Positions 34,519-43,249 of a stretch of DNA of 64,000 nt are shown here, in pieces. This stretch comes from Mycolicibacterium agri. Its GTDB lineage: Bacteria > Actinomycetota > Actinomycetes > Mycobacteriales > Mycobacteriaceae. Made by a program: the position numbers and the translations under genes. Within the stretch, counting starts at the first letter, position 1. Each line of letters opens with the position of its first letter. The notes under the pieces were generated by a model that had not been told where the DNA came from, did not search any database, and saw nothing but the letters and a program-made list of their open reading frames with translations. Where the stretch lies: the NCBI RefSeq assembly GCF_002553505.1, contig NZ_PDCP01000025.1, positions 1-64,000 on the forward strand, written 5' to 3'.

Positions 34519-35420
34519 ACGCAACGCCGGGTGACGAGCACGCCGAACGGTTCACGCTGTTGCGCCCCCTGCTGTTCACCATTGCCTACGAAATCCTAGG
34601 CAGCGCAACGGAAGCCGATGATGTGCTGCAGGAAAGCTACCTGCGGTGGGCGGGTGTCGACTTGGATACGGTCGTCGACACCAAGGCCTATCTCGCCCAG
34701 CTCGTCACCCGGCAGTCGCTCAACGCGCTGCGGGCCGCGTCCCGCAGGCGCGAGGAGTATGTCGGCCCGTGGCTGCCAGAGCCGCTGTTGGTCGACGCTA
34801 TCGACGCGTCGGCCGACGTGGTGCTCGCAGAGTCGGTGTCGATGGCGATGCTCGTCGTGCTGGAGACGCTGAGCCCCGACGAACGCGCGGTGTTTGTGCT
34901 GCGCGAGGTGTTCGGCTTCAGCCACGACGAGATCGCGCAGACGCTGGACAAGACCCCGGCCGCGGTGCGTCAGCTGGCCCACCGCGCCCGTGAGCACGTA
35001 CAGGCGCGTCGCAAGCGGTTCGAGCCCGTGGACCCGAAGGTGTCGAGCGAGATCACCGAACGGTTCTTCGACGCCGCCGCCACCGGCGACGTCGACGGGC
35101 TGCTGGAGATGCTGTCGGCCGACGTCGTGTGGACCGCCGACAGCGACGGCAAGGTCACCGCGGCACGCAAGCCCATCGAAGGCGCCGAGCGCGTCGCCAA
35201 GCTTCTCGTTGGCCTGGTCCGGGTGGCGGGCCAGGCGGGCCACGTCGAACCCGCGATGTACAACAACGCTCCCGCGCTCAAGCTTTACCTCGGCGACAGC
35301 TTCGAGGGCCTCATCACCCTCGAGGTCGTCGACGGGCGGATCACCCACTTCTACGTGATGCGCAACCCGGACAAACTGATCGGCGTCGACGTCCCGCGAC
35401 AGATCACCCGCTCCGTCTGA
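34515..35420 (+). CDS. ECF41 (SigJ-like) sigma factor, module 2
   Basis: 301 aa, paralogue of the sigma factor at 32342, with HAERFTLLRPLLFTIAYE near the N-terminus and the same WLPEP linker and NPDKL end motif; the DGGGR-type motif is DSDGK. The sigma4 helix region VFGFSHDEIAQTLDKTPAAVRQ differs modestly, so promoter choice may be shared or slightly different. The ATG lies in an ATGA overlap with the upstream oxidoreductase. pabB starts 12 nt downstream. Confidence 0.9.
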   Translation: MNATPGDEHAERFTLLRPLLFTIAYEILGSATEADDVLQESYLRWAGVDLDTVVDTKAYLAQLVTRQSLNALRAASRRREEYVGPWLPEPLLVDAIDASADVVLAESVSMAMLVVLETLSPDERAVFVLREVFGFSHDEIAQTLDKTPAAVRQLAHRAREHVQARRKRFEPVDPKVSSEITERFFDAAATGDVDGLLEMLSADVVWTADSDGKVTAARKPIEGAERVAKLLVGLVRVAGQAGHVEPAMYNNAPALKLYLGDSFEGLITLEVVDGRITHFYVMRNPDKLIGVDVPRQITRSV

Positions 35421-35432
35421 CAAGCTGAGCCG

Positions 35433-36698
35433 GTGCGGATCGACCGGCTCGGCGACCTCGGCAGCGCTCCCGCGGTGCTGCGGGCACTCGCCTACGCCGC
35501 GGCCCGCACCGGGCACGCCCCACCCGCGGCGCTCATCGGTGAATGGTTCGGCGCCGCAGCGATCATCGCGCCGTCGGTGACCGTGACCGCCACCGGCGTC
35601 GCCGAGGTCTTCGACGTGCCCGTAGGCGACGCGAAATCCGACGCGAAATCCGGCGCGGTGGGCGGCGGCTGGTTCGGGTACCTGTCCTACCCCGATTCCG
35701 GCGCCGACGGTCAAGCGGCGCGAGTTCCCGAAGCGGCAGGCGGGTGGAGCGACTGCGTGCTGCGCCAGGACGTTGACGGCCAGTGGTGGTATGAAAGCCT
35801 GTCCGGCGCAGAGCTTTCTCGATGGACGCTCGAAGCGTTGCACAACCCCGTGCCGCCGAACGTGTTTCGACTGCCCTGGGACGACGCCGACAGGGCCACG
35901 CACCGGCGAGGGGTGCTGAAGTGCTTGGAGGCGATCGCCGCGGGCGAGATCTATCAGGCGTGTGTATGCACGCAGTTCGCGGGCCGGATCGACGGCGCGC
36001 CAATCGATTTCTTCGTCGACGCGGCGGCACGCACCGCACCGGCGCGGGCCGCGTTTCTGGCAGGCGAATGGGGTGCGGTGGCATCGCTGTCACCGGAATT
36101 GTTCCTGCGACGGGCGGGCACCGCGGTGACGTCGAGCCCGATCAAGGGCACCCTGCCGCGCACCGCCGACCCGGCCGCGCTGCGGGCGTCGGTGAAGGAC
36201 GTCGCCGAGAACATCATGATCGTCGACCTGGTCCGCAACGACCTGAGCCGCGTCGCGGACATCGGCACGGTGACGGTGCCGGAACTGCTGGCGGTGCGGC
36301 CCGCGCCGGGTGTATGGCATCTGGTGTCGACGGTGACGGCGCAGGTGCCGGTCGACGTGTCGATGGCCGCGCTGCTCGACGCGGCGTTCCCGCCGGCGTC
36401 CGTCACGGGCACACCCAAGACGCGCGCACGCGAACTGCTCACCGGCTGGGAGCCCCGCAGGCGCGGAGTGTATTGCGGCACAATCGGTTTGGCTTCACCT
36501 GTCGCGGGGTGCGAGCTCAACGTGGCGATCCGGACGGTTGAGTTCGGCGCCGACGGCTCCGCCGTGCTCGGCGTCGGCGGCGGCATCACTGCGGACTCCG
36601 ACGTCGACCGCGAATGGGAGGAGTGCCTGCACAAGGCGGCGCCCATCGTCGGCGCGAAACCCACCGCTCAGTCGCGCGACCTCAGCACCGCGTCGTAG
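35433..36698 (+). CDS. pabB: Aminodeoxychorismate synthase component I
   Basis: Chorismate-binding enzyme that, with a glutamine amidotransferase, makes 4-amino-4-deoxychorismate for folate. The C-terminal domain has EIYQACVCTQFAGR, SSPIKGTLPRTADP and MIVDLVRNDLSRV, followed by VTGTPKTRARELL. The N-terminal part is shorter and less conserved. 421 aa from GTG, following the second sigma gene. Its 3' end overlaps the convergent rsmI gene by 31 bp. It corresponds to Rv1005c. Confidence 0.92.
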   Translation: MRIDRLGDLGSAPAVLRALAYAAARTGHAPPAALIGEWFGAAAIIAPSVTVTATGVAEVFDVPVGDAKSDAKSGAVGGGWFGYLSYPDSGADGQAARVPEAAGGWSDCVLRQDVDGQWWYESLSGAELSRWTLEALHNPVPPNVFRLPWDDADRATHRRGVLKCLEAIAAGEIYQACVCTQFAGRIDGAPIDFFVDAAARTAPARAAFLAGEWGAVASLSPELFLRRAGTAVTSSPIKGTLPRTADPAALRASVKDVAENIMIVDLVRNDLSRVADIGTVTVPELLAVRPAPGVWHLVSTVTAQVPVDVSMAALLDAAFPPASVTGTPKTRARELLTGWEPRRRGVYCGTIGLASPVAGCELNVAIRTVEFGADGSAVLGVGGGITADSDVDREWEECLHKAAPIVGAKPTAQSRDLSTAS

Positions 36699-37504
36699 AG
36701 CTCACGCCGCGACGGCGAGCCCGGGTTGGCGGCGACGACCTGCGCGCACGCGTCCTTGACGCGGGCGCCGTCGTCGACAAGCGCGTTCACCTCGGCGACC
36801 AACGACTCCATGTCCGCGTGCGGCTCGGCGCCGGCGAGCACCACGGTGATCTCGCCGAGCACACCGTCGGCGGCCCATGCGGCAAGCTCGCCGAGGGTGC
36901 CGCGGACGATCTCCTCGTGGGTCTTGGTCAGCTCGCGGCACACCACCGCCCGCCGCTGCGGGCCAAGCACCTCGACGGCGTCCTGCAGGAAGGCGGCCAG
37001 CCGCCGCGGCGACTCGAAGAACACCGCGGTCCGCGGCTCGGCGGCCAGGCCGGCCAGCCACGTCTTGCGGGCCGAATGCTTGCGCGGCGGGAACCCCTCG
37101 AAGCAGAACCGGTCGGCGGGCAGCCCCGAGACCGCCAGGGCTGTCGTCACCGCCGACGGGCCGGGCAGGCAGCTCACCGGCAGCCCGGCCGCCGCACAGG
37201 CCACCACCAGGCGGTAGCCGGGGTCGTTGATCACCGGCATGCCCGCGTCGCTGACCACCAGCACGGTCGCACCGCCGCGAATGTCAGCGACCAGCGCCGG
37301 GACCCGCGTCGCCTCGTTCTGGTCGAACAGGCTGACCACGCGTCCCGTGATCTTCACCTCGAGCGCCTGCGCCAGCGCACGGACCCGCCGGGTGTCCTCG
37401 GCGGCGACGACGTCGGCGCTGCTCAGGGCGCTGACCAGGCGCGCGCTGGCGTCGGAGGGCTGACCCAGCGGCGTGGCGGCGATGAGCAGTCGGCCTGAGG
37501 TCAC
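36668..37504 (-). CDS. rsmI: 16S rRNA 2'-O-ribose C1402 methyltransferase
   Basis: SAM-dependent tetrapyrrole-methylase-fold enzyme (YraL/RsmI). Motifs: LLIAATPLGQPSDAS at the N-terminus, AAEDTRRVRALAQAL, VLVVSDAGMPVINDPGYRLV, CLPGPSAVTTALAVSGLP. 278 aa from GTG at 37504, divergent from pmt with 23 bp between starts. It is encoded as Rv1003 in M. tuberculosis. Confidence 0.94.
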   Translation of the reverse strand: MTSGRLLIAATPLGQPSDASARLVSALSSADVVAAEDTRRVRALAQALEVKITGRVVSLFDQNEATRVPALVADIRGGATVLVVSDAGMPVINDPGYRLVVACAAAGLPVSCLPGPSAVTTALAVSGLPADRFCFEGFPPRKHSARKTWLAGLAAEPRTAVFFESPRRLAAFLQDAVEVLGPQRRAVVCRELTKTHEEIVRGTLGELAAWAADGVLGEITVVLAGAEPHADMESLVAEVNALVDDGARVKDACAQVVAANPGSPSRRELYDAVLRSRD

Positions 37505-37527
37505 GCCGACAGCCTACGATCGCATCC

Positions 37528-39063
37528 GTGACCGCCCCTGCCACAGAAGCGCCGCGCGCGGTCCCCGTCATCAGCCCAGGGCCGCTGCTGCCGGTCGCCG
37601 ACTTCGGGCCGGTCGACCGCCTCAACGGCTGGACGATGACGGCGGTGATCACTGCGCTGGCCGCGGTGACACGCTTCCTCAACCTCGGTTCGCCCACCGA
37701 TGCGGGCACGCCGATCTTCGACGAGAAGCACTACGCGCCGCAGGCCTGGCAGATGCTGCACAACCACGGCGTCGAGGACAACCCCGGCTACGGCCTTGTG
37801 GTGCACCCGCCCGTGGGCAAGCAACTGATCGCGATCGGCGAGGCGATCTTCGGCTACAACGGGCTGGGCTGGCGGTTCAGCGGCGCGGTGCTGGGCGTCA
37901 TCGGCATCGCGTTGGTGGCGCGCATCGTGCGACGGATCAGCCGCTCGACGCTGGTCGGCGGGATCGCGGGCCTGCTGCTGATCGCCGACGGGGTCAACTT
38001 CGTGTCGTCGCGGACTGCGTTGCTCGACGGCTTCCTGGCGTTCTTCGTGGTGGCGGCGTTCGGCGCGTTGATCGTCGACCGCGACCAGGTGCGCGAGCGA
38101 ATGCACGTGGCGCTGATGGAGGGCCGCATCGCCGAAACGCCGTGGGGCCCACGCCTCGGCGTGCGATGGTGGCGCTTCGGCGCCGGGGTGCTGCTCGGGT
38201 TGGCTTGCGCCACAAAGTGGTCCGGGCTGTACTTCGTGGTGTTCTACGGGTTGATGACGCTGGCGTTCGACATCGCCGCGCGCAGGCAGTACCGGGTGCC
38301 GCGGCCGTGGCTGGGCACGCTGCGCCGCGACCTCGGGCCTGCCGTCTACGCGTTGGGGCTGATCCCGTTCGGCGTGTATCTGGCGTCGTATGCGCCGTGG
38401 TTCGCCTCGGAGACGGCGGTGAACCGCCACGAGGTCGGCCAGTCGATCGGACCTGGCGGATTCCTGCCCGACGCCATCCGGTCGCTGTGGCACTACACCT
38501 ACGCCGCCTACAGGTTTCACGCCGGGCTGACCAACGCCGACGGCAACCACCACCCGTGGGAGTCCAAACCGTGGACGTGGCCGATGTCGCTGCGGCCGGT
38601 GCTCTATGCGATCGACCAGGAGAACGTTCCCGGCTGCGGCGCGCAGTCGTGCGTGAAGGCCGTGATGCTGGTCGGCACGCCCGCGATGTGGTTCATCGCG
38701 GTGCCCGTGCTCGGTTATGCGCTGTGGCGGGCGTTCATCAGGCAGGACTGGCGATACGCCGCCGTGCTGGTCGGCTACAGTGCGGGCTTTCTGCCGTGGT
38801 TCGCCGACATCGACCGGCAGATGTACTTCTTCTACGCGGCGACGATGGCGCCGTTCCTGGCGATGGCCATCGCGCTGATCCTCGGCGACATACTGCATCA
38901 ACCGAATCAGAACGCCGAGCGAAGAACCCTGGGCCTCATAGCCGTCAGTTGCTATGTGGCCCTGGTCATCACGAACTTCGCGTGGCTGTATCCGATCCTG
39001 ACGGGTCTGCCGATTTCACAGTCGACGTGGAACCTGCAGATCTGGCTGCCGAGCTGGCGCTGA
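37528..39063 (+). CDS. pmt: Protein O-mannosyltransferase Pmt
   Basis: Integral-membrane GT39/PMT enzyme transferring mannose from polyprenyl-phosphate-mannose to secreted proteins during Sec export. Multiple membrane segments span the protein. The first extracytoplasmic loop has the acidic motif PIFDEKHYAPQAW, and HPPVGKQLIAIGEAIFGYN follows. 511 aa from GTG. It corresponds to Rv1002c. The stop lies 15 bp from the convergent arcA stop. Confidence 0.94.
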   Translation: MTAPATEAPRAVPVISPGPLLPVADFGPVDRLNGWTMTAVITALAAVTRFLNLGSPTDAGTPIFDEKHYAPQAWQMLHNHGVEDNPGYGLVVHPPVGKQLIAIGEAIFGYNGLGWRFSGAVLGVIGIALVARIVRRISRSTLVGGIAGLLLIADGVNFVSSRTALLDGFLAFFVVAAFGALIVDRDQVRERMHVALMEGRIAETPWGPRLGVRWWRFGAGVLLGLACATKWSGLYFVVFYGLMTLAFDIAARRQYRVPRPWLGTLRRDLGPAVYALGLIPFGVYLASYAPWFASETAVNRHEVGQSIGPGGFLPDAIRSLWHYTYAAYRFHAGLTNADGNHHPWESKPWTWPMSLRPVLYAIDQENVPGCGAQSCVKAVMLVGTPAMWFIAVPVLGYALWRAFIRQDWRYAAVLVGYSAGFLPWFADIDRQMYFFYAATMAPFLAMAIALILGDILHQPNQNAERRTLGLIAVSCYVALVITNFAWLYPILTGLPISQSTWNLQIWLPSWR

Positions 39064-39078
39064 GTTTTCTCGCCCGCG

Positions 39079-40290
39079 CTATATCGGGTCGCGGGCCGCC
39101 GGGCACGACATGCAGCGCGGCCCGCCGCGGCCCGTGCCCAGCTCGGAGGCCGCTATCGCCAGCACCTCGATGCCCGAATCCTGCAGGCGCGCATTGGTTT
39201 CGGTGTTGCGTTCGTAGGCGACGACGACGCCGGGCGCCAGCGCCAGCGTGTTGTTGCCGTCGTCCCACTGCTCACGCTCGGCGGTGACGGGATCGAGGCC
39301 GGTGGGAATCACCCGCAGCTTGTCGATGCCCATCGCTTCGGCGGCGGCCTCGAGGAACGGCGCTTCGTCGTCCATCTTGACCTGGCCGTCGCCGTGGCGG
39401 TGAATCGCGAACGCCGACAGCGAGTCGACGATGTTCGGGTACATCACGACGGCGTCGGTGTCGACCATCGTGCACACCGTGTCGAGATGCATCTGCGCCC
39501 GCTCCTGCGCGATCGGCACGACCAGCACCGTATGCGCCAGGTCATCGTCGAACAGGCTGCGTGCCAACGCCTCTGCGCCGGCGGGCGTCGTCCGCTCCCC
39601 CACCCCGACGGCCACCACGCCTGGCGCCAGCAGCAATACGTCGCCACCCTCGACCGGCGCCGACCGTGACTCGTAGGCCCGCCGCACGCCAAGGAACCGC
39701 GGGTGGTGCGCGTAGATGACGTCGGTCAGCGACGTCTCGCGGATGCGCGCGGGCAGCGCCAGCGAGGTGATGGCCACTCGCGGGCCGATCCAGAACGAGG
39801 AGTCGCGGGTGAACAGCAGGTTCGGCAGCGGCTCGATCACGAAGTCGCCGCCGTGGTGCATGCGACGGACCAGCGACATCTCGCCGCCGCTGATGGGCAA
39901 CTCGGTGAAGGTCATGCCTGCCATCAGCACATGCGCCAGATCAGCGGGCTCCAGCGTTCGCAGGTATTCCGAAAGTTGCTGCGCCAGCGGCAATCCCAGT
40001 CTGCGAGCGTCGACCGCCGCCGAGATCCCGTGCATGCGCGCGGCCCCGCTGTGCGCCAGCGCCTCGGTCAGCAGGTCCGACAGCAGCAGCACCTCGACCC
40101 CGCGCGACCGCAGCAGGTCGGCGAACGCGTCGTGCTCCTCCTGCGCCTTGGCCACCCACGGCAGCCCGTCGAACAACAGCGCGTCATTGTTGCGGGGCGT
40201 CAACCGCTGCAATTCGGGGCCGGGACGATGCAATATGACGACGCGCAACGCTCCGACCTCGGAGTTCACGCCCAGTGCAGTCTCTGCCAC
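39079..40290 (-). CDS. arcA: Arginine deiminase
   Basis: Hydrolyses arginine to citrulline and ammonia. Motifs: [39 protein letters not shown], and the C-terminal catalytic Cys region [12 protein letters not shown]. The GTG at 40290 gives 403 aa, matching Rv1001 (402 aa); the frame remains open to 40338 but the extra N-terminus is not conserved. No arcB or arcC is nearby. The soxR operator region lies 47 bp upstream, so common control is possible. Confidence 0.95.
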   Translation of the reverse strand: MAETALGVNSEVGALRVVILHRPGPELQRLTPRNNDALLFDGLPWVAKAQEEHDAFADLLRSRGVEVLLLSDLLTEALAHSGAARMHGISAAVDARRLGLPLAQQLSEYLRTLEPADLAHVLMAGMTFTELPISGGEMSLVRRMHHGGDFVIEPLPNLLFTRDSSFWIGPRVAITSLALPARIRETSLTDVIYAHHPRFLGVRRAYESRSAPVEGGDVLLLAPGVVAVGVGERTTPAGAEALARSLFDDDLAHTVLVVPIAQERAQMHLDTVCTMVDTDAVVMYPNIVDSLSAFAIHRHGDGQVKMDDEAPFLEAAAEAMGIDKLRVIPTGLDPVTAEREQWDDGNNTLALAPGVVVAYERNTETNARLQDSGIEVLAIAASELGTGRGGPRCMSCPAARDPI

Positions 40291-40336
40291 ACCTAGCACC
40301 GTAGCGGGACCAGCTCCTCCGTTCGTCGCGAGCGCC

Positions 40337-40356
40337 ACCTTAACTATTGTTTAGGT
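40337..40356 (+). promoter_or_regulatory. SoxR/MerR-type dyad and -10 element at soxR
   Basis: The dyad ACCTTAAC-TATT-GTTTAGGT (7 of 8 arm positions symmetric) ends at the base before the soxR ATG. It resembles the SoxR box CCTCAAG-N-CTTGAGG. A TATTGT -10 (40345-40350) sits 6 nt from the ATG, implying a leaderless, self-controlled soxR mRNA. It could also act on the divergent arcA gene. Confidence 0.6.
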
Positions 40357-40788
40357 ATGGACACCCACGAGCTGACGCCGGGCGAGTTGGCCGCCCGCAG
40401 CGGCGTGGCCATCTCGGCGCTGCACTTTTACGAACGCCAGGGCTTGATCATCAGCCGCCGCACCACAGGCAACCAGCGCCGCTACACGCGCGACATGCTG
40501 CGCCGCGTGGCGTTCATCCGGATGTCGCAGCGGCTCGGCATCCCGCTGGCGCGCATCCGCGAAGCCCTTGCGACGCTGCCCACCGACCGGGTTCCCACCA
40601 GCAAGGACTGGGCGCGGCTGTCCGCAGGCTGGCGCCGAGATCTCGACGACCGCATCCTGCATCTGCAGCGGCTGCGCGACAACCTCGCCGACTGCATCGG
40701 CTGCGGCTGCCTGAGCCTCAAGACTTGCGCGCTGACCAATCCCAACGACGTCCTCGCCGAGCAGGGCCCCGGGCCGGTTCGACTATGA
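40357..40788 (+). CDS. soxR: Redox-sensing MerR-family regulator SoxR
   Basis: 143-aa MerR protein. N-terminal winged helix (LAARSGVAISALHFYERQGL), dimerisation helix, and the C-terminal [2Fe-2S] ligand set C-x2-C-x-C-x5-C (Cys113, 116, 118, 124), which identifies SoxR. Actinobacterial SoxR senses redox-cycling compounds directly. Its start abuts the predicted operator. The stop overlaps an upstream in-frame ATG of the AlkB-like gene. Confidence 0.93.
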   Translation: MDTHELTPGELAARSGVAISALHFYERQGLIISRRTTGNQRRYTRDMLRRVAFIRMSQRLGIPLARIREALATLPTDRVPTSKDWARLSAGWRRDLDDRILHLQRLRDNLADCIGCGCLSLKTCALTNPNDVLAEQGPGPVRL

Positions 40789-40794
40789 CCGTAT

Positions 40795-40816
40795 TCGAAC
40801 GCGTGTGCGATAGACT
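40795..40816 (+). promoter_or_regulatory. LexA (SOS) box and -10 element of the AlkB-like gene
   Basis: TCGAAC-GCGT-GTGCGA (40795-40810) matches the mycobacterial LexA consensus TCGAAC-N4-GTTCGA at 11 of 12 fixed positions. It is followed at once by a -10-like TAGACT (40811-40816), 7 nt before the ATG at 40824. It lies within the soxR-alkB junction. SOS control and a leaderless mRNA are inferred. Confidence 0.7.
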
Positions 40817-40823
40817 CGCGAGC

Positions 40824-41420
40824 ATGGAGGTAGCGCTGCAGAGCTCGCTCTTCGACCCCGCCGAACGGCAGCATCTCGGCAGCGGCGCATGGGTCGAGGT
40901 GCGCTCCGGCTGGCTGAGCGATGCCGACACCCTGTTCGACGAGCTCCTCGACGCCATCCCGTGGCGCGCCGAGCGCAGGCACATGTACGACCGCGTGCTC
41001 GACGTGCCACGGCTGGTCAGCTTCCACAATCTCGTCGACGAACCCGCTCCCCACCCCCGACTGAGGGAGATGCGGCGACGGCTGAACGACACCTACGGCC
41101 GCGAACTCGGCGAGCCGTTCACCACCGCTGGCCTGTGCCTGTACCGCAACGGCGACGACAGCGTCGCCTGGCACGGCGACACGATCGGCCGCAGCAGCAA
41201 CGAGGACACCATGGTGGCGATCGTCGGCCTTGGCGCGACAAGGGTTTTCGCGCTGCGTCCGCGTGGCGGCGGCAAATCGCTTCGGCTGCAACACCATCAC
41301 GGCGACTTGCTGGTGATGGGCGGGTCGTGCCAGCGCACCTGGGAGCACGCCATTCCGAAGACGTCGAAGCCGGTCGGTCCGCGGATCAGCATCCAGTTCC
41401 GGCCGCACGACGTCCGCTGA
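40824..41420 (+). CDS. alkB: AlkB-like 2-oxoglutarate/Fe(II) dioxygenase
   Basis: 198-aa protein of the AlkB alkylation-repair type, corresponding to Rv1000c. The iron ligands are the His and Asp of VAWHGDTIGR and the later His in TWEHAIPKT. The Arg of GPRISIQFRP binds 2-oxoglutarate. I chose the ATG at 40824 (MEVALQSSLFD), because it matches the family start and sits behind a LexA box and -10 element. An upstream ATG at 40785 overlaps the soxR stop and would place the SOS box inside the gene. DNA or RNA demethylation is inferred from family. Confidence 0.88.
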   Translation: MEVALQSSLFDPAERQHLGSGAWVEVRSGWLSDADTLFDELLDAIPWRAERRHMYDRVLDVPRLVSFHNLVDEPAPHPRLREMRRRLNDTYGRELGEPFTTAGLCLYRNGDDSVAWHGDTIGRSSNEDTMVAIVGLGATRVFALRPRGGGKSLRLQHHHGDLLVMGGSCQRTWEHAIPKTSKPVGPRISIQFRPHDVR

Positions 41421-41442
41421 ACGTCCTGAATACCCTTGCCGC

Positions 41443-42111
41443 TCAACCCTTTACGGTCGACACACCTTCGGTCAGCAGATCCGTCGCGCGCTTGGTGTTG
41501 ACGGGCACGATGGGCTTGTCCGGAACGACGAGCGGATTCGCGGTGACGATGACAACGAACGTGCCGAACTTGGCGACGTAGTTGTACAACTCACCGGTGG
41601 CGGGCTTGCCGTTGACCGCTGTCTGCACCACTCGGTGGGCGCCCGAGGTGTGCACGCCGTCGATCTTGGGCGCCTCGACGACCTCGACGAGCCCGCGCAC
41701 CGCACCCCCGCTGTAGCCGACCTTGTGGCAATTCGCGGGAGGATCGTCGGCGGGCACCGTCTCCGACGTTTCGACGGCGATCACGATGAACCGGTTGCCG
41801 TCGCCTTCTGCGGTGATCGCCGACATGTTGCCTTTCACACCCTTGGGCAGCACCTGCTGGCTGGCGAACTCCGCGCAGCCCGGCGGCTCGAATTTCATTC
41901 CCGGAGGCAACTTTTGCGGTTCGAAGAGCTTGGGGTCGATGCCCGTCGGACCGATGTCGGTGACCTTGAACGGCGCCGGGAAACTCGACCGCAGATTCTT
42001 GATGTTGGCGATGTCGGCGTGCGAAAGGTCCGGCTCGGCGGATTCGGCGGAGCCGCACGCGGCGAGCGTGCCAACGCATGCGATGACAAGCATCGCCCTC
42101 GGGTTGAACAT
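41443..42111 (-). CDS. DUF5642-type lipoprotein
   Basis: 222-aa predicted lipoprotein with lipobox LAAC (LVIACVGTLAACGSAES). The body has paired Cys residues (PPGCAEF, ANCHKVGY) and no catalytic motif. It resembles mycobacterial DUF5642 envelope proteins; function unknown. It forms a tandem pair with the related gene just upstream at 42140 and is convergent with the AlkB-like gene. Confidence 0.8.
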   Translation of the reverse strand: MFNPRAMLVIACVGTLAACGSAESAEPDLSHADIANIKNLRSSFPAPFKVTDIGPTGIDPKLFEPQKLPPGMKFEPPGCAEFASQQVLPKGVKGNMSAITAEGDGNRFIVIAVETSETVPADDPPANCHKVGYSGGAVRGLVEVVEAPKIDGVHTSGAHRVVQTAVNGKPATGELYNYVAKFGTFVVIVTANPLVVPDKPIVPVNTKRATDLLTEGVSTVKG

Positions 42112-42139
42112 CGCCGCCAATGTACCTGCAGACAGCGCG

Positions 42140-42814
42140 TCAACCGCGCAACGCCGACACCGTTTCGACCAACAGATCCGAGGCGAATTCGACGCCGAGA
42201 GGAGGGTTCGGCGATCCCGGATCGTCGACGACGGTGACGAAGGCCAAGTAGTCACCGAGGTAGGCGCAAAACGTGCTCGCGGTCGTGGAGGTGGCGGTGC
42301 CACCCTCGACGACGGTGGTCGCCTCGGTGGCCATCCCGACGGTCGTCGCCCCGTCGATGGCCGGGGCGTCGATGAGGTGGACGGTGCCGGTGGTGTTGCC
42401 CGATGCCGCCGTCCACTGGCCGCACTCGGCCAACACCGCGGGGTCGAACGCGACAGGCGCGGCCGGCGACCCGGTGACGACGGCGTGCACGATGCCGCCG
42501 GGCCCCGACGCCGACCAGGCACGTGTCGTCGCCTCGTCGGTCGGCGGCGAGGCGAACATCGTGCACTGCGACGGTTCGATGACCCAGCCGGGGCCGAAGC
42601 CCCAATACGCGACAGGTGATGCCGGACCGCCCATGTCCGCGAGCTCGTATCCGGCGGGCAGTATCCCGCGGACCCGCCCGATGTTGGCCGGGTTGACCTG
42701 CGCGTTCGCCAGGGTGCTCGGCGACGGCGACGGCGGCGGCGCCGCGGTCGGCTGCCCGCAGGCGGTCATCAGACACACCGCCGCCAGCGCTGGACCGGGC
42801 CAGGATCGCCGCAC
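42140..42814 (-). CDS. DUF5642-type lipoprotein, second of a pair
   Basis: 224 aa from GTG at 42814, chosen because it gives a compact signal peptide with lipobox MTAC (ALAAVCLMTACGQP). A TTG at 42856 would add 14 residues. A Pro/Ser-rich linker follows. The body contains two widely spaced Cys (SQCTMF, AECGQW) in the same arrangement as its neighbour. Function unknown. The 28-bp gap to the downstream gene suggests one transcript. Confidence 0.75.
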   Translation of the reverse strand: MRRSWPGPALAAVCLMTACGQPTAAPPPSPSPSTLANAQVNPANIGRVRGILPAGYELADMGGPASPVAYWGFGPGWVIEPSQCTMFASPPTDEATTRAWSASGPGGIVHAVVTGSPAAPVAFDPAVLAECGQWTAASGNTTGTVHLIDAPAIDGATTVGMATEATTVVEGGTATSTTASTFCAYLGDYLAFVTVVDDPGSPNPPLGVEFASDLLVETVSALRG

Positions 42815-42918
42815 GGCCCGTTGATACCACAGAGAACGCTTAGGAAAGCGGCGCAACGCTTTGCGGGTTTCGAACGATCAAACAAATGGTCGGGCTCATA
42901 AAAGTACGGAGAACTGTC

Positions 42919-43245
42919 ATGCGCGCAGCGTGGGGTATGGCAGGGGGGATCGTGATCGCGGGCCTGGCGCTCGCCTCAGGGGTGACGGCAACGGCGCAGC
43001 CCATTGCGCCGGGCGGGGCCTACGCGACGATCGCAGAGCTCGAGGCGAGCGGCTACGACGTGAACATCGACCGGGTGGGCAACGCCCCGCTCGACCAGTG
43101 CATCGTCACCAGCGTGCGCAATCCGCAGGACATCACCCGCACTATTTGGGTGGACAACGGCCGCAAGGGCAAGCATCGGGACCGCGAGCTGGTGACCATC
43201 GTCGTCCGCAGGACGATCAGCGTGTCGCTCAACTGCGACGTCTAG
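42919..43245 (+). CDS. Small secreted mycobacterial protein
   Basis: 108 aa. The signal peptide (IVIAGLALASGVTATAQP) leads to a mature region of about 80 residues (GYDVNIDRVGNAPLDQCIVTSVRN) with two Cys that could form a disulfide. ACGGAG precedes the ATG at 42919. It resembles small exported proteins found widely in mycobacteria; function unknown. Convergent with the PE-PPE-domain gene. Confidence 0.75.
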   Translation: MRAAWGMAGGIVIAGLALASGVTATAQPIAPGGAYATIAELEASGYDVNIDRVGNAPLDQCIVTSVRNPQDITRTIWVDNGRKGKHRDRELVTIVVRRTISVSLNCDV

Positions 43246-43249
43246 CTGA

